Of a DNA stretch of 64,000 nucleotides, positions 20,235-32,307 are shown in pieces. The stretch is from Hypomyces perniciosus. Its lineage: Eukaryota > Ascomycota > Sordariomycetes > Hypocreales > Hypocreaceae. The stretch lies in contig SPDT01000002.1 in NCBI GenBank assembly GCA_008477525.1, positions 248,001 through 312,000 of the forward strand, given 5' to 3'. Below the pieces are notes generated by a model. That model was not told the DNA's origin. It worked only from the letters and a program-made list of their open reading frames with translations, and ran no database searches. Within the stretch, counting starts at the first letter, position 1; every line of letters begins with the position of its first letter. The position numbers and the translations under genes were made by a program.

Positions 20235-20635
20235 TTATTAATTAAGCTTTATAAATAATACTTTATTTATAGAGAAAAAACTTAATATTTATATTTAATA
20301 AATAAAAAATAAATAGGAAATAGATTTAAAAAGAAAATATTAAAATACTTTTTTTTAAAGGGAAACCCCTTTTTTTTAACTTTTAACAATTAAAGGTTTA
20401 TTACCTATAATTAGTTTATTATATACTATTAATTTAAAATAACTTTATAAAGTAATTAAAGTAAACTATAAATTTAAACTTTTTATAATAAAAGAAAGTT
20501 TTAAGTAAAACTATAGACTTTTTTTACTATTATTAAAAAGCAGTTTAAATTATCCTTTAATACCTTTTTCTAAATAGCTTATAAAATTACCTATACTATT
20601 TCTTACTTAAAAGGAGATATTTAATAGTAGTAGGT
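20235..20635 (+). repeat. Direct repeat, copy 2 (about 400 bp)
   Basis: Same-orientation partner of 16520-16915. The two copies share the order AAATAATACTTTATTTAT, AATATTTATATTTAATAAATAAA, a T-run and AGGTTTATT-like segments. After 20635 the sequence diverges and dead gypsy sequence follows. Copy 1 is interrupted at the equivalent point by an LTR fragment. Confidence 0.5.
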
Positions 20636-22702
20636 TAATTTTTTTAAAGAGAAAGGCAGATTAGTTGAATTAATTATTTAAAATAAATTTTATTAATAGC
20701 TTCAAAATAATACTTATAATAGTTTAATTAAATACTATAAAGTAACTATATAGATCTTTCGCCTGTATTAAATTACTAAATAAAGTTTTTACGTAATTCT
20801 CTTTTACTTTAAAATTATTAAATGCAAATTCCTTAAAATAACTCCTTTATAGCTTGAAATTTATATATTTTTATTGTATCTTTCCCCTATAATAAATAAA
20901 TAACTATTTTACTATAAAATCCCTATACCTTAGCAGGAGTTAATTTTTAGTAATATAATTATTAAAACCTTTATATATAATTATACTAATAATATAAATA
21001 ACTTTTAATAAAAATCTTAATTTTAAAGAAAATATAAAAAAATTAAACCTATTATTTAATAAGGATTATATGAAAATCATATTATTAATACTTTAAAGAG
21101 CTAAATAACTAAAGTATTTAAAGGTTTAAAGGAATAAAAAAACCTTTTTAATTTAATAATTTATTAAAAATATAATAGTTTTTACTATGAAACTTTATAT
21201 TAAGCTTTTAATTATATAAAATATAATAGTAAATACTATACTATTAAATGTATAATAACCCTATTTAGTTATACTTTACTAATAAACGTACTAAACTTAT
21301 AGTTTATTAAACTTAAAAATATAATTACTATATAAATCTATTTAGAAAATAATTAAAAAAAAGTAGAGTTAAATAGCTATTAACAGTATATAAATGCTTT
21401 ATTTAATGCTAGCAGTAATCTTTATATTATCTCTTTATAATAAAAGGATTAATTAAAAGGTTTATTACCAGCTTTAAAGCTTACTATTATTTTCTTAAAT
21501 ATCTCTATTATACTTTATAGTTATATAAATATACGTATAAAAATAATTAATAATTAAAGAGTAAAAGAAAAGTGATTACTGTATTATATTATCGCTAATA
21601 TTTTAAAAGACTTTATTTTAAAAAGACTTTAATTTTAAAAAGCTAATCTTACCTTGTTATAATAATATAATTAATACAATTATCCTTTAATTAAAGATTT
21701 TATTACTTTGATAGCCTTTAAAAAGCTATAATAAGCTATTAAAAAAGTTTAAATAGCTTTTATATTAGTAATTAAAAAAAGCTAAAGGTTAAGTTAAAAG
21801 CGTTAAAAAACTTATGATCTTTTAAGTTAAATAAAGCTATTTCCTTAAAAGACGATAAATTAATTTTATATTTAAAATTACTTTTAATATATTATAATTT
21901 TACTAACATCCTTTCTATAAAAGAAGCTGCTAATATATTTATAAGTTAATAGTATACTATTAAATTAAAAATTAAAAAAATACCTTTATAAAGTTTTATT
22001 TATAGCCTAATACTTAAAAAGTTAAAAGCTTTCTATAAATATTTAATACAAATATTATAAAATATATAAATTTAATAGTCTATTAATCCTATAAATGCCC
22101 TTATAATTTTTATACTACAAAAGGCAGTAAACTATAAATATATATTAATTTCTATACTTTAAATAAAATAATTTATAAAAACTATACTCTTTTACTATTA
22201 ATTTTTAAACATTTTTAATAGACTTTTATATATCAAGATTTTTACTAAACTTACTTTATAAGATATATATTATTAAATACCTATCTGCGAAAAAGATAAA
22301 TAAAAGATAGCATTTCGCTGCTAATATAAATACTTTAAATGCAATATTATACTATTTAGCTTTATAAATCTTTTATAAGTTTTTAGTAATATATTAATAA
22401 TATAGTATAAGATTTAGTTAATTTTATTTATATTATATATTCTAATAATATATTAATTTATAGCTATACTCTCGAAAAATATATATAATATATTTATTAA
22501 ATACTTAAAAAGCTATAAAATATAAAACTATATATTAATATTAATAAATGCATTTTCTATATAACTTTAATACCTTTCTTTAAATATATTATTATAGTTA
22601 ATAAAATTAAAATAAAACAGTTATATATTTAAACTATTATATAATAGCTAATACCTAAAAGTATTTATAATATCTTTATATTTTTAAAATTTATAAAGTT
22701 TT

Positions 22703-22778
22703 TGTTATATAGTATATAAGGTCACTTATTTATACAGATTGTATAAAGCTTCACTTTTACTGGATTTATAGTTTAACA
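22703..22778 (+). repeat. TRIM 5' LTR (76 bp)
   Basis: Left terminal repeat of the miniature element, preceded by target duplication GTTTT and followed by the primer-binding-site candidate. Confidence 0.85.
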
Positions 22779-23070
22779 GTTATAAGCCCAGTATTGTTTT
22801 ACGCGAAATTATCCGATATAGCTCCAGATTGCAAATTCGATTTTGTCCTAGAGGAATTAAAATACGCTAGGGTTCCTATTATTTAAGGGAATTAAAATAA
22901 AGCCAAAGAAAGTCCTAGTTTAACCAGATTTAGCCAAAAGACCTAGTTTAACTAGATCTAGGCACTGCAGCTACAGTTAAGGTTAGCAGAAAAGTCCTTT
23001 GCGCCCTGCCCTTTATATAGCATTATAGGGAACACAGGCGCTTTATCTAGACTATTGCACCTAGGGGGTA

Positions 23071-23146
23071 TATTATATAGTATATAAGGTCATTTATCTA
23101 TCTAGATTGTATGGAGCTTCACTTTTGCTGGATTTATAGTCTAACA
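23071..23146 (+). repeat. TRIM 3' LTR (76 bp)
   Basis: Right terminal repeat, same length as the left one with a handful of mainly transition differences; preceded by the G-run polypurine tract and followed by GTTTT. Confidence 0.85.
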
Positions 23147-24854
23147 GTTTTACTATTACTTTATTAAAAATTATAGTAAAATTATAATACTTTTAATAGA
23201 TTTTATTTATAAAAAGTAAAAAAGTTCTTTATAGCTAAAGCTTAATACTTTTAAAGCTTTTTAATAATTTAAAAAGAAATTCTTAAAAAAACCTCTTTTA
23301 ATATATTATAATTTAAAAGCGTTAATTTATATAAAAATAAATATATTAAATTATATAATTAAAGTAATATTAATTTAATATTAAGAAAATACCTAGCACC
23401 TTATAGTATATATCTTAAAAAAGCTAAATAGTTTTAAATTATATTATTATACCTTTAATATTAAATTTCTTACTATTATAAAGGCGTTTTAAATATAAAG
23501 ATATTATATTGTTTATATAAATATAGAGATTTAGGTTATAATAGACTATTTCAATTATTATTATTTAATAGATAAATAAAAGCTTTTATATTAATAAATA
23601 GAGGCTTTTAATAAATTAGCTTTATTTAACTTTTGCATTAAATATAGGCTAAAAAAGTTAAACCCTATTAATACTTGATTTTAATACTTTAATTTTTATA
23701 ATTTTATTGAAATTTAAGAATTGCAGTAAAGCTATTTATTAATAGTTTTACAGCATTTTTATAATATATAAGCCGATAGCTTATATAAATTAAAAGGATT
23801 TATAGCAGTATACTATAATAATTAAAAATATATAAAATTGCCTATAAATAGGAATATTACTTTAATATCCCTTTAGGTTAAAGGATAGGGATTAAATATT
23901 ATTTAATAGATAGCCTATTTATAAAGTATAATAGCTAAAGTTATAATAGCTATTAATTTATAGGTTATATAATAAATTACTATAGGTTTACTGCTAGAAC
24001 TATAAAAGTCCTTATATTTAACTATTTTATAAGCTTAATAAAGGAATTACTTTATTTAATAAAAGGTTTAAAGCTAAAAAGTAGTTAATATATTTTATAA
24101 TAATAATTAAATTATTAGTTAAAATAAATTAATTTATAATTAAAGCAGAGTCTATATATTAATAGGCTTTTATATTAAAATTTTAATATTACTTTAAAGT
24201 AATTTAACTGCTAAATATTAAAGAGTTAATTATACTTTAATATATATTATATTAACCTTTTATTAGTAAAGTATAAAGTAATAGATTAAGCGCTATATAT
24301 CTATATATTATATTTATTAAATAATACAAGTAAAAACTTATTTATTATATAGTAAATTTAGTTTATTATTAATATTAAAAAGACTTTTTAAGAGAATCTT
24401 TATAGATTTTATTATAGATTTACTAGAAATTCTAAATTATAAAGGTAAATATTTATATTATATAATTTTTATTATTATTAATTAATATATAAAATATACC
24501 TTATATATATTGCAATAGTATATATTATAAACAGTAAAGTTATTAACCTTTTCATAACCTATATTTTTTTTAATTTTTAAAATACTATAAGGAATTATTT
24601 TTAATAAAACTAATTATTTAAATTTAAATTTTAATTAAGTTTCTATTACTTATTTACTTAAAAATAGTAACTTAATATTACTTTTTACCTATAAACTAAT
24701 AGTTAAACTCAATAGTAAAATTAAACTTTAAAGTATTATTTATATTCTTTTATAGTAAATAATAAAATAACTAACTATAAAATTTATTTTTTATTTAATT
24801 TATATATAATAATATTAAATATTCTATAATTAGCTATTTATTAACCTTTTTATT

Positions 24855-25090
24855 TATTACGGCACTGACTGTAACGCAATATTAATGCCCTATCACGTAA
24901 GCCCCGGTCACATGACCAGGCCCTAACGCGTTCCTAGCTATAGCTTTCTGTAAAGCCTCAAGGCTTTCTCGCTCTCTATAGTATAACAATAATATTTGCC
25001 TTAACCTGCCTGTCGATACTATAATAGTTTATACTATCCTTTAACTTAGCTATACTGTCTCGAGGTATATATTTAACTAATTATAAATTC
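24855..25090 (+). repeat. LTR-like segment of higher GC, probably gypsy
   Basis: A GC-richer island beginning tattacggcactgactgtaacgc and containing CCCCGGTCACATGACC stands out from the AT-rich surroundings. Placed between the pol of gypsy G and the gag-pol of gypsy H, it is most likely the 3' LTR of G or the 5' LTR of H. A second copy is not found in the window, so its ends are not fixed. Confidence 0.4.
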
Positions 25091-28000
25091 CCCCTAAATC
25101 CCCCTTTATTCCTAAACCTATAATAACACCTTTATAGACTAGCCTTTATCCCTTAAACCCTATATTTATAAAAAACTAATTACAAACGAGATAAATATAA
25201 ATGCCTTAAACCTTACCCTGCAGCCTAATTTAGCTTAATAGATTACAGTTTTAGCTATAAAGTTTATACTTTTCCCTTTTCTTTTTAAAACCTTATAAAA
25301 ATCTAGTATTAATAGTAACTATATATATTTAATAAATGCAATTATTAAAAATAATAATTTTTATTATTAATTTTTATCTTTTTAATTAAATAATTAAAAA
25401 GGGCTTAATTTAATAAAAAACATAAAAATAACCCTTTAAATAGGAAATCTTAAAGTAGGCAGTTAAAAATTAAAACTTTAAAGTATAAATTAAAGCTTAG
25501 GTTAAAGCTTTAAATATAGGTTTACTATTAAACCTTAAAAATAATAACTTATTTAACTGCTGCTAAACTAAAAACCTTATATAATTTAATAGTAAATAAA
25601 AAGATATTATTAAATATTAATAAAAATATATTAACTAATATTTTTAAATTAATATTACCTTTATAGGTAATTAATTGATTTTTTTAATTAAACTTAAAAA
25701 GATTGTATATATTATAAGTCTTTTAAAGGGAAATATATATTAACTATAATAAAAAAACTTTAATATTATTATTAAAAGGTTTAATAACCCTGCCTAGTAG
25801 TATTAAAAGATTAATATAGCACTTTTCGTTAATTTTAATAAGTAATATAAAATAATTAATCTCTTTTAAAAGGCATTATAGTCTTTTAATAACCTATATA
25901 TATTAAATAAACCTTTTTAAAACTTTATAGTAAAGTTATTTATACTAGGCAGTAAATACAGTAAAACTGTTAAATAGATAGTAAAGACTTTAAAGATAAA
26001 GGTCTTTTAAAAGTTTGCTAATACTATAAAAACTTAAATAATTAAGCTAGATAAATCTAACTTTATTAAATAATACTAACTCTACTAAATTATTTATAAT
26101 AGGCTTTAAAAGGGCGCTTACTATAATACCTTTTATACTGTTTAAATAGGCTGGCGTTAATAAAGCTATTAACAGCAGTAGTATTAGCATTAATAGTAAT
26201 ATCACTAACACTAACAGAACAATTAAGCTATTACTTTAATACTAGCTAGCGATTTAATATAATTAAATACTATATATACCCTGCCACTTTACCTTTAAGT
26301 CTTTTACAAGGAATATATTACTAAAGGACTTTACTTTTACTATAAAAAAATAAACTATAGCTTTAATAAATATAATAAAAAAAAGCAGTTTAATATATAT
26401 TAAGGCAATCTATATTAAATATAAAATTAAAACTGCTAAGTTTAGCTATATTAGCTATACTTTAACCTAGCAGTACTTTAAAGCTAATAATAAAATAGCC
26501 TAGTAAAGTATAATAACTAAACTCTAATAGTGCACTAATATTACCTATAATGCCTAGGTAATCTATAAATCTAGGCCTTAAATAATATACCCTTTTTAAA
26601 TATTAATAAGGATAATAATAGTAGCGCTGCCTTATTAACTTTTAGTCTACCTTAATTTAGCTAAACGTACTTATTAGGAATTTAGACTTAACTTATAAAT
26701 TAAAGAAAAGATTAACCTTTACTAAAAGTTATAAATAAAGGTTAACTGTAAATAAAACTATTATCTTAAAATAAATTTACTGCTATCTTTTTAATTGAAA
26801 ACCCTTTAAATTTAAATTAATAAATAGTAAATCTTTCCTAGTATAAACTATACTATTTTTTATATATAATATCTATATTAATATAAAAGCTTTAATAGAC
26901 AGCAGCTATATACTTTAAGCTTTTATTAGCTGCGCTTTTATTAAATAATTTAATATTACTATTAAATAACTACTATTTACTAGGAATCATTTATTTATTA
27001 ATAAAAGTATAGCGAATAAAATTTTAAATTTCTTTATTATATACACTATAATTGGCTTTTATACAGAACTCTGCCTTTTTTTTTATAAATATCCTTAATA
27101 ATAGACTTAGAATCTTTAGCCTTTTATAGGTAAGAAAATATAACTTTAATATTAATTAAAAGGAGTTAACTATTACCTTTAAATCTTATTATTATTATAA
27201 TTACTATCTTTTAAAAAGTATAGCTAGCTTTATATAAATCTTAATAGCAATTAAAATAAAAAATAACTTTATTAAAGCTAATACAAAAAGTATATATTAC
27301 TAGTAATTAATAGTTAAAGATACCTTAAATAAAGTAAAGCCTAACTTAATTAAATAAAAAACTATACTATATTAATAACTATTAATCGAGAATACCTTAA
27401 ATGAAATAGACTATAACTTAATTAACGGGGGGGCCTTTAAACTATATATTTTATAAACTTTAACGCTAAACCAAGATTATTATATAACCTGCAGGTATAG
27501 TAGAACTAATAATAAAGAAATATAGGTATAAATAATCCTAAATTAAATATATATAAAGCTACTGCCTGCCTTTATAATTTATAATTAATAATAAAAAAGG
27601 AAACCCCTGCTAAAACTATTGTTAAAATAACAAGGTTATACTGAACCTCATTTAAGTGCAGCTTCTAGGAAGGTGCACCCAACGCAGCAATAAGGAAACG
27701 ACTGAGAGTCTAATTGGGTTAACAATGGATAAACAATTGAATTGTAACTGAACTAATAGCTAGAAAGCTATAGAATATCTAGTGATGTGCGGCTGGTATA
27801 GAAGTGATTGTATGAACAATAGCTTTGTCTTCTACAATAGTCCTCCGACTAGATAATAGGAATGCGGCGGCAGAATTGGGTTTATGGCCCTGTTCCTATT
27901 TTCCGCAAAATTCATTTGTATGGGAAATCGGCCAAATCGACTCACGGCCATACAAACAGGAAACCATTTTGGTCAGATTTTTCACAATAGCCATTGTGGC

Positions 28001-31000
28001 CATTGTATTGAGTCTAGGGTAGGCGGGGTAGCTGGTCCTAGCTCAATTATCGTTGAAGATAACAGAAATTTCCTGACTTACACCGAAGTTCCTCCGGAAC
28101 TCGGTCCTAGCGTCGGGCCTAATTCCGGGTCTAGCCAGAATAGGAAGGTTACCCAAATACACTAAAATCCTTACTTTTTAGCCCTCCTTTTTAACAACTA
28201 TTACTACTATTTTTTAATATACTATTTCTGCAAAACTAAACTAAACTTTAAAATCAAAAAGTATACTTAAATATAGCAGATATATAGATAATAGCAGCTA
28301 TAAACTTTATTACCTTTTATTAATAACTATATATCCGCGCAATAAAAGTAACCTAAAAGGAGATTAACCGAGCTATTGAAATTAAAAAATTAATACCTAT
28401 TACTTTACCAAAGCTCTTAAATAAGTTTTTCCAATAAATATTTACAAGATAAAAAGACTATATTAAAGTAAAAATAGCATTATTTAAAGAAATATATAAC
28501 TGTATCGATAAATACTACTCTTTAGTATAATTAAAAAAGATTATAGCTGCTAATATTCAGAAATTTATAGCAGGGAAACTTAAACTTAATAAGCTAGATA
28601 TTCTAAAAAAACTGCTATCTTAGCTATATAATTTATATAATACCTTCTTGCCAAAAACAGTAAATAAACTTCCCTTATAATAGGCCTAGGATTATAAAAT
28701 TAAAATACTACTAAAAAAAGATTTACTATACTAAAAGAACAAGCTATTTTTACTTAATAAACTGCAGGTAATAAAAAAATAGTTAAATAATAACTTAGCG
28801 AAAGGATTTATCTATAAATTGCAAGTATAATATACTACTCCCCTCCTTTTAGCTGTAAAACTAAAAAGCAGTATCTATATTTATTAAAATTATTAAAGGT
28901 TAAATAATATTACTATTAAAAATTAATACCTAATACTATTAATCCAGGAAACATTTAATACTTTAAACTATATAAAGGTATATATAAAACTTAATATTAT
29001 TACTATATTTAATAACCTCTATATCGCTAAAAAGGATATATAGAAAACAGTATTTATTATAAAGTTTAGCCTTTTTAAAACATTAATTATACCTTTTAAC
29101 TTTTATAATATACCTGCTATATTTTAATACTATATTAACTATACTCTTTATAACCTCTTTAACTGTATTTATATAGGTTACTTTAACAATATCTTTATAT
29201 ACTTATTATATTAAAAAAAGCATTGAAAATATATATATAAAATAATAGCCTACCTCTAAAACACTAGCCTTTGAATTAATATTATTAAATGTAAGTTCAA
29301 GATAATAAAGATAAAATATTTTAATTTAATTATTACTTTAAAGGGATTAGAAATAAATCCTGAAAAAGTTAAGGCTATATTAAATTAACAATTACTTAAA
29401 GGAGTAAAAGACTTATAAATATTATTTAACTTTATAAATTTTTATTCCTATTTTATTTAAAGATACTTTAAAATAGCTGTATCATCAAATAAACTTTTAA
29501 AAAAGATTAACTATATATTTAAAAAGAGAAATAGCAGGAAGCCTTTAACTTAATTAAATATACCTTTAAATTAGCCTTAATCCTAGCCCTTTTTAATTAT
29601 AATAAATAAATAGTTTTTAAAACTAATACCTTTAATTAAATATTAGGCAGTATTCTATTATAGTATAATAAAAAAGGCATTTTATACTTTATTATATTTT
29701 TCTCTATAAAGTATAATACTTAAAAATATAAATATAAAATTTATAATAAAAAGCTTTTAGCTATTATTAAAGTAATAAAGGGGTAGCGCTTAGAATTATA
29801 AAGCTTATAAGAGTTTAATATTATTATAGACTATAAAAACCTTAAATACTTTACTTTAATAAAAGCCTTAAACTAGCGGTAAGTTTAATAGTTTAAATTC
29901 CTTTTTAACTTTAATTTCTATATTAATTACTAACCTAGCTTTAAGGCTATAAAGCCTAATACTTTAAGTAGAAAAGTTAAAGATAGGCCTGTAAAATTAA
30001 ACCTTTTTAATAACTAAATTAAAAACAAGTACTATACTATCCTTTTATAAAGTTTTTTTAGCTTTAAAGCTTAGGCGATATTTTAAAAAAAAGTTTTATT
30101 AAATATTAAACTATCTATAAAGGCTGCCTTTATAGCTATAATAATACTAGCGGAAAATAAATTAATTAATAACCTAATTGCAGCAGTATATAAATAAAAT
30201 ACTATAGTAAAAGAAATAGTAACTATACTCTAAAACCTTAATATCTGCTAATAGCTAAAATAGCTTTATAGAAAACTCTAGATTATAATAAACGACTGTT
30301 AAGTAATAAATAGCAGAATTTACTATTAAAAGCAGCTTTTTATTCCCTTTAATAATAAACTTTAAATATAAATCCTATTTACAAACCATTTAAGTAGCCT
30401 AGCCAGATACCTAAATAGGTTTAAAACTCTAAACCTTATTAGCTAGATATACTGGTAGCTATAGATCTTAAAAGACACTAAAGCATTTATATAAACCCGT
30501 AAACTATATATTAGAATAAAAGCCTTGCAATCTTTACTATAAGGCTTCCGTTAACTATTATTAATCTTATTCTATATATAGTTAAATATCTTTATTAACT
30601 ATATTATACTATTACTTAAATCCTGCTAATATAATATTACTTATAAGTATTTATTAATAGTAGTCTATTACTTTATAAAAATATATTATTTTATACCTAT
30701 TACTTTATTATTAGTAAAAGAGTTAGTTAATATATTTATTAATAGGATTTACTGCCTTTATAGTATACCTAATAATATTATATTAAACTATAGTATATAA
30801 TTTATATTAAAATACTAAAAATAACTTTTAAAGCAATTAAAAGTTATATTAAAATAGTAATTAGCTTTTTACTTTAAAATTAATAGTTAAATTAAAAGGA
30901 TTAATATAAATATAAAATAATACCTGTAAACTTTTATTAACTTTTACTAGGATAACTAGGCCTATTAGCTTTTATTAACTGAATTTACTGTAAATAATAT

Positions 31001-31202
31001 AGTATCTAAAACTATTAATATATTGCTATTTTTCGCTAATTATAGTTTCAACCCTTGCTTAAGGATAAAGCCTTTATAGCCCTGCCTGCTAAACCTTTTT
31101 GCAGTAAAAAAAAGAGAGTTTTTCTGCACTAATACTATTACTAAGCGATTTAAATGCATTATTATATAGCTAAAAGCCTTGACTAAGGCTTTAAAAAAAA
31201 GA
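25090..31202 (+). mobile_element. Dead Ty3/gypsy element H, 3'-truncated
   Basis: Plus-strand gypsy remains. The gag/protease part would lie in about 25.9-27.6 kb. Reverse transcriptase is recognised by the degraded catalytic box YFNNIFIY (YFNN at 29179-29190; ancestral YLDD). Integrase follows: the zinc-finger/linker part near 30330-30470 and the late PFFANYGFNP-like motif near 31025-31060, a conserved signature near the end of gypsy integrases. The element is cut off at 31202 by the minus-strand Copia copy A, and is interrupted at 27620-28196 by a solo LTR. Frames are full of TAA/TAG stops. Confidence 0.7.
27620..28196 (+). mobile_element. Solo LTR of Copia family F, with 5-bp TSD
   Basis: A 577-bp segment starting TGTTAAAATAAC and ending TTTTTAACA, flanked by ACTAT on both sides (27615-27619 and 28197-28201). 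It is closely similar to 60907-61486, which borders an internal Copia region, identifying it as an LTR. There is no internal sequence next to it here, so it is a solo LTR left by LTR-LTR recombination. It is markedly less AT-mutated than the gypsy element it sits in. Orientation relative to family F coding sense is minus. Short open stretches inside (27825-28022, 27884-28165) are not considered genes. Confidence 0.85.
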
Positions 31203-31466
31203 TATAGTAGAGCGCGGCACAGTTATATAAAGTATAGAGAGATAGGAAACAAAGCTTAATTCTATAAAAGAGAATATGCCGTAGTGGCCTTGCTATATAT
31301 ATATATAGTTAATATAAAGAAGAAGCTGTATATAGGCGCTTACAGTGCCTGTATAGTCTAATATATCGCTTATACAATATATATATTAGCTTATATCTGC
31401 TTATATAGCAGATAAGAGCTCCCTAGCGCTGATAAGCAGTAGGGCCCCGGCCTATTTAACCCAATA
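31203..31466 (-). repeat. 3' LTR of Copia A
   Basis: 264 bp, reverse complement of the LTRs at 47083-47368, 53969-54232 and 55083-55345. It carries the family marker CCCTAGCGCTGATAAGC and GGGCCCCGGCC. Confidence 0.85.
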
Positions 31467-31908
31467 TACCCCCCAGTTAATAAAACTATTCTTAATGCCT
31501 TATTAACTGCTACTTTAGCTTATCTATAGTGTTATAATTAACTAGCTGCGCTTTTAAAGCCTCTTTTACTTAATTAAAAGCTCTTTATTGTAAATATATA
31601 TCAATATTCTATTATAAAGGTAAAAGGAATATAAGTGCTATAGCTATTATTATTCTATAATAATAGGAAGTTAAATAATAAAGCTTTTAAGCAGGTAAAT
31701 TAGTTTTAAATAGCTAGAATAGGTATATTAGCTGCCCCCTTAGCCTTTATTCTTTACTTTTTTTCTTTAGTTATTAATATTATTATTATTATTAATAATA
31801 ATATTAACAGTAATATAGCCCCTGCTATAAATATTATACTTTTAATTAATTCCTTTCGCGCTATATATTTATTAGCTGACAGTGAAACTGTAAAAGAAGA
31901 ATATTTTA

Positions 31909-32307
31909 TTGGTAAAGCGTGGTTATGGTCGCCCTTTAAAGGTGGCTTGTCGCGGTGTTAGTTGCTTGGCTGGCCGAGCGGCTACGCTTATTGCTGCTCC
32001 TGCGCCTGCTCCTGCGCCAGCTCCTGCTCCTGCGCCGGCTAGTCCTAGCCAGTCTAGGCGTGCTGCGGCTGTTGCCGCTTTTGATATGCGCTTGGCTGCT
32101 GTTTATAAAGCATGCCTTGCTGTTAAGGCAGCTTTATCTTTATCTTTGTCAGCTCCTCCTCCTACTGCTGCTGTCCTGGCCCCTGCCCTTATCGCTATTG
32201 CTACTGTTAAGGCTACTCCTGCCGCTGCCCCTGCTGCTATACTATTATCCCCTTTTTATAAAGGTTATTTAAAGTTAGCAATTACTAGTAAAAGAGACTT
32301 CTTTTAA
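31909..32307 (+). other. Antisense open frame in the 3' region of Copia A
   Basis: A 132-codon open frame on the strand opposite to Copia A, in a GC-richer patch between the end of pol and the 3' LTR. It encodes a basic N-terminal segment, an Ala-Pro repeat (residues ~30-45), an Ala-rich middle and a YKGYLKLAI end. The equivalent antisense stretch in Copia B (about 53525-53140, minus strand) keeps the same frame and a similar Ala/Pro-rich sequence with only one or two stops. Most of pol in both copies is riddled with stops, so this frame stands out. It may be a real antisense ORF, or merely a compositional effect of an Ala-rich, RIP-resistant repeat. I do not recognise the protein. Confidence 0.35.

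Larger units (their letters stand above)
22703..23146 (+). mobile_element. TRIM-like miniature LTR retrotransposon, complete
   Basis: Two direct repeats of 76 bp (22703-22778 and 23071-23146) begin TG (TA in the second, a RIP-type change), end CA, and share the central part AGCTTCACTTTTRCTGGATT. They enclose only 292 bp with no coding capacity. Directly after the left repeat is GTTATAAGCCCAG (22779-22791), a primer-binding-site candidate complementary to the anticodon-stem half of initiator tRNA-Met allowing one RIP-type change. Directly before the right repeat is ctagggggta (23061-23070), a polypurine-tract candidate. A 5-bp target duplication GTTTT flanks it (22698-22702 and 23147-23151). 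It sits inside dead gypsy sequence. All the hallmarks of a terminal-repeat retrotransposon in miniature are present, and it is less AT-mutated than its host element. Confidence 0.85.
20640..24850 (+). mobile_element. Dead Ty3/gypsy element G (interrupted by a TRIM)
   Basis: A plus-strand gypsy polyprotein read through many stops. Reverse transcriptase lies at about 22230-22510, where the expected pattern of FxKLDLRxAY, an NAPATFQ-like block, QxYIN and the catalytic YLDDILIYS box is present as degraded versions (YSNN at 22438-22449, then ILIYS and TLEK). An integrase core segment is readable at about 24400-24520 (IDFI..L, KGK.Y, then a degraded VVDRYTK equivalent). Order RT before integrase is the gypsy order. 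No open frame of useful length survives. A 444-bp LTR element is inserted at 22703-23146. The boundaries of G are only approximate. Confidence 0.7.

Noticed and set aside
27825..28165. Two overlapping plus-strand open stretches (65 and 93 codons)
   Set aside because: Both are inside the solo LTR of Copia family F and are not kept open in the copy at 60907-61486.
31969..31982. tRNA A-box-like stretch (CTGGCCGAGCGGC) suggesting a tRNA-Leu/Ser gene or relic
   Set aside because: No B box, anticodon arm or acceptor pairing follows at the right spacing, and the same sequence is part of the Ala-rich 3' patch of Copia A and B.
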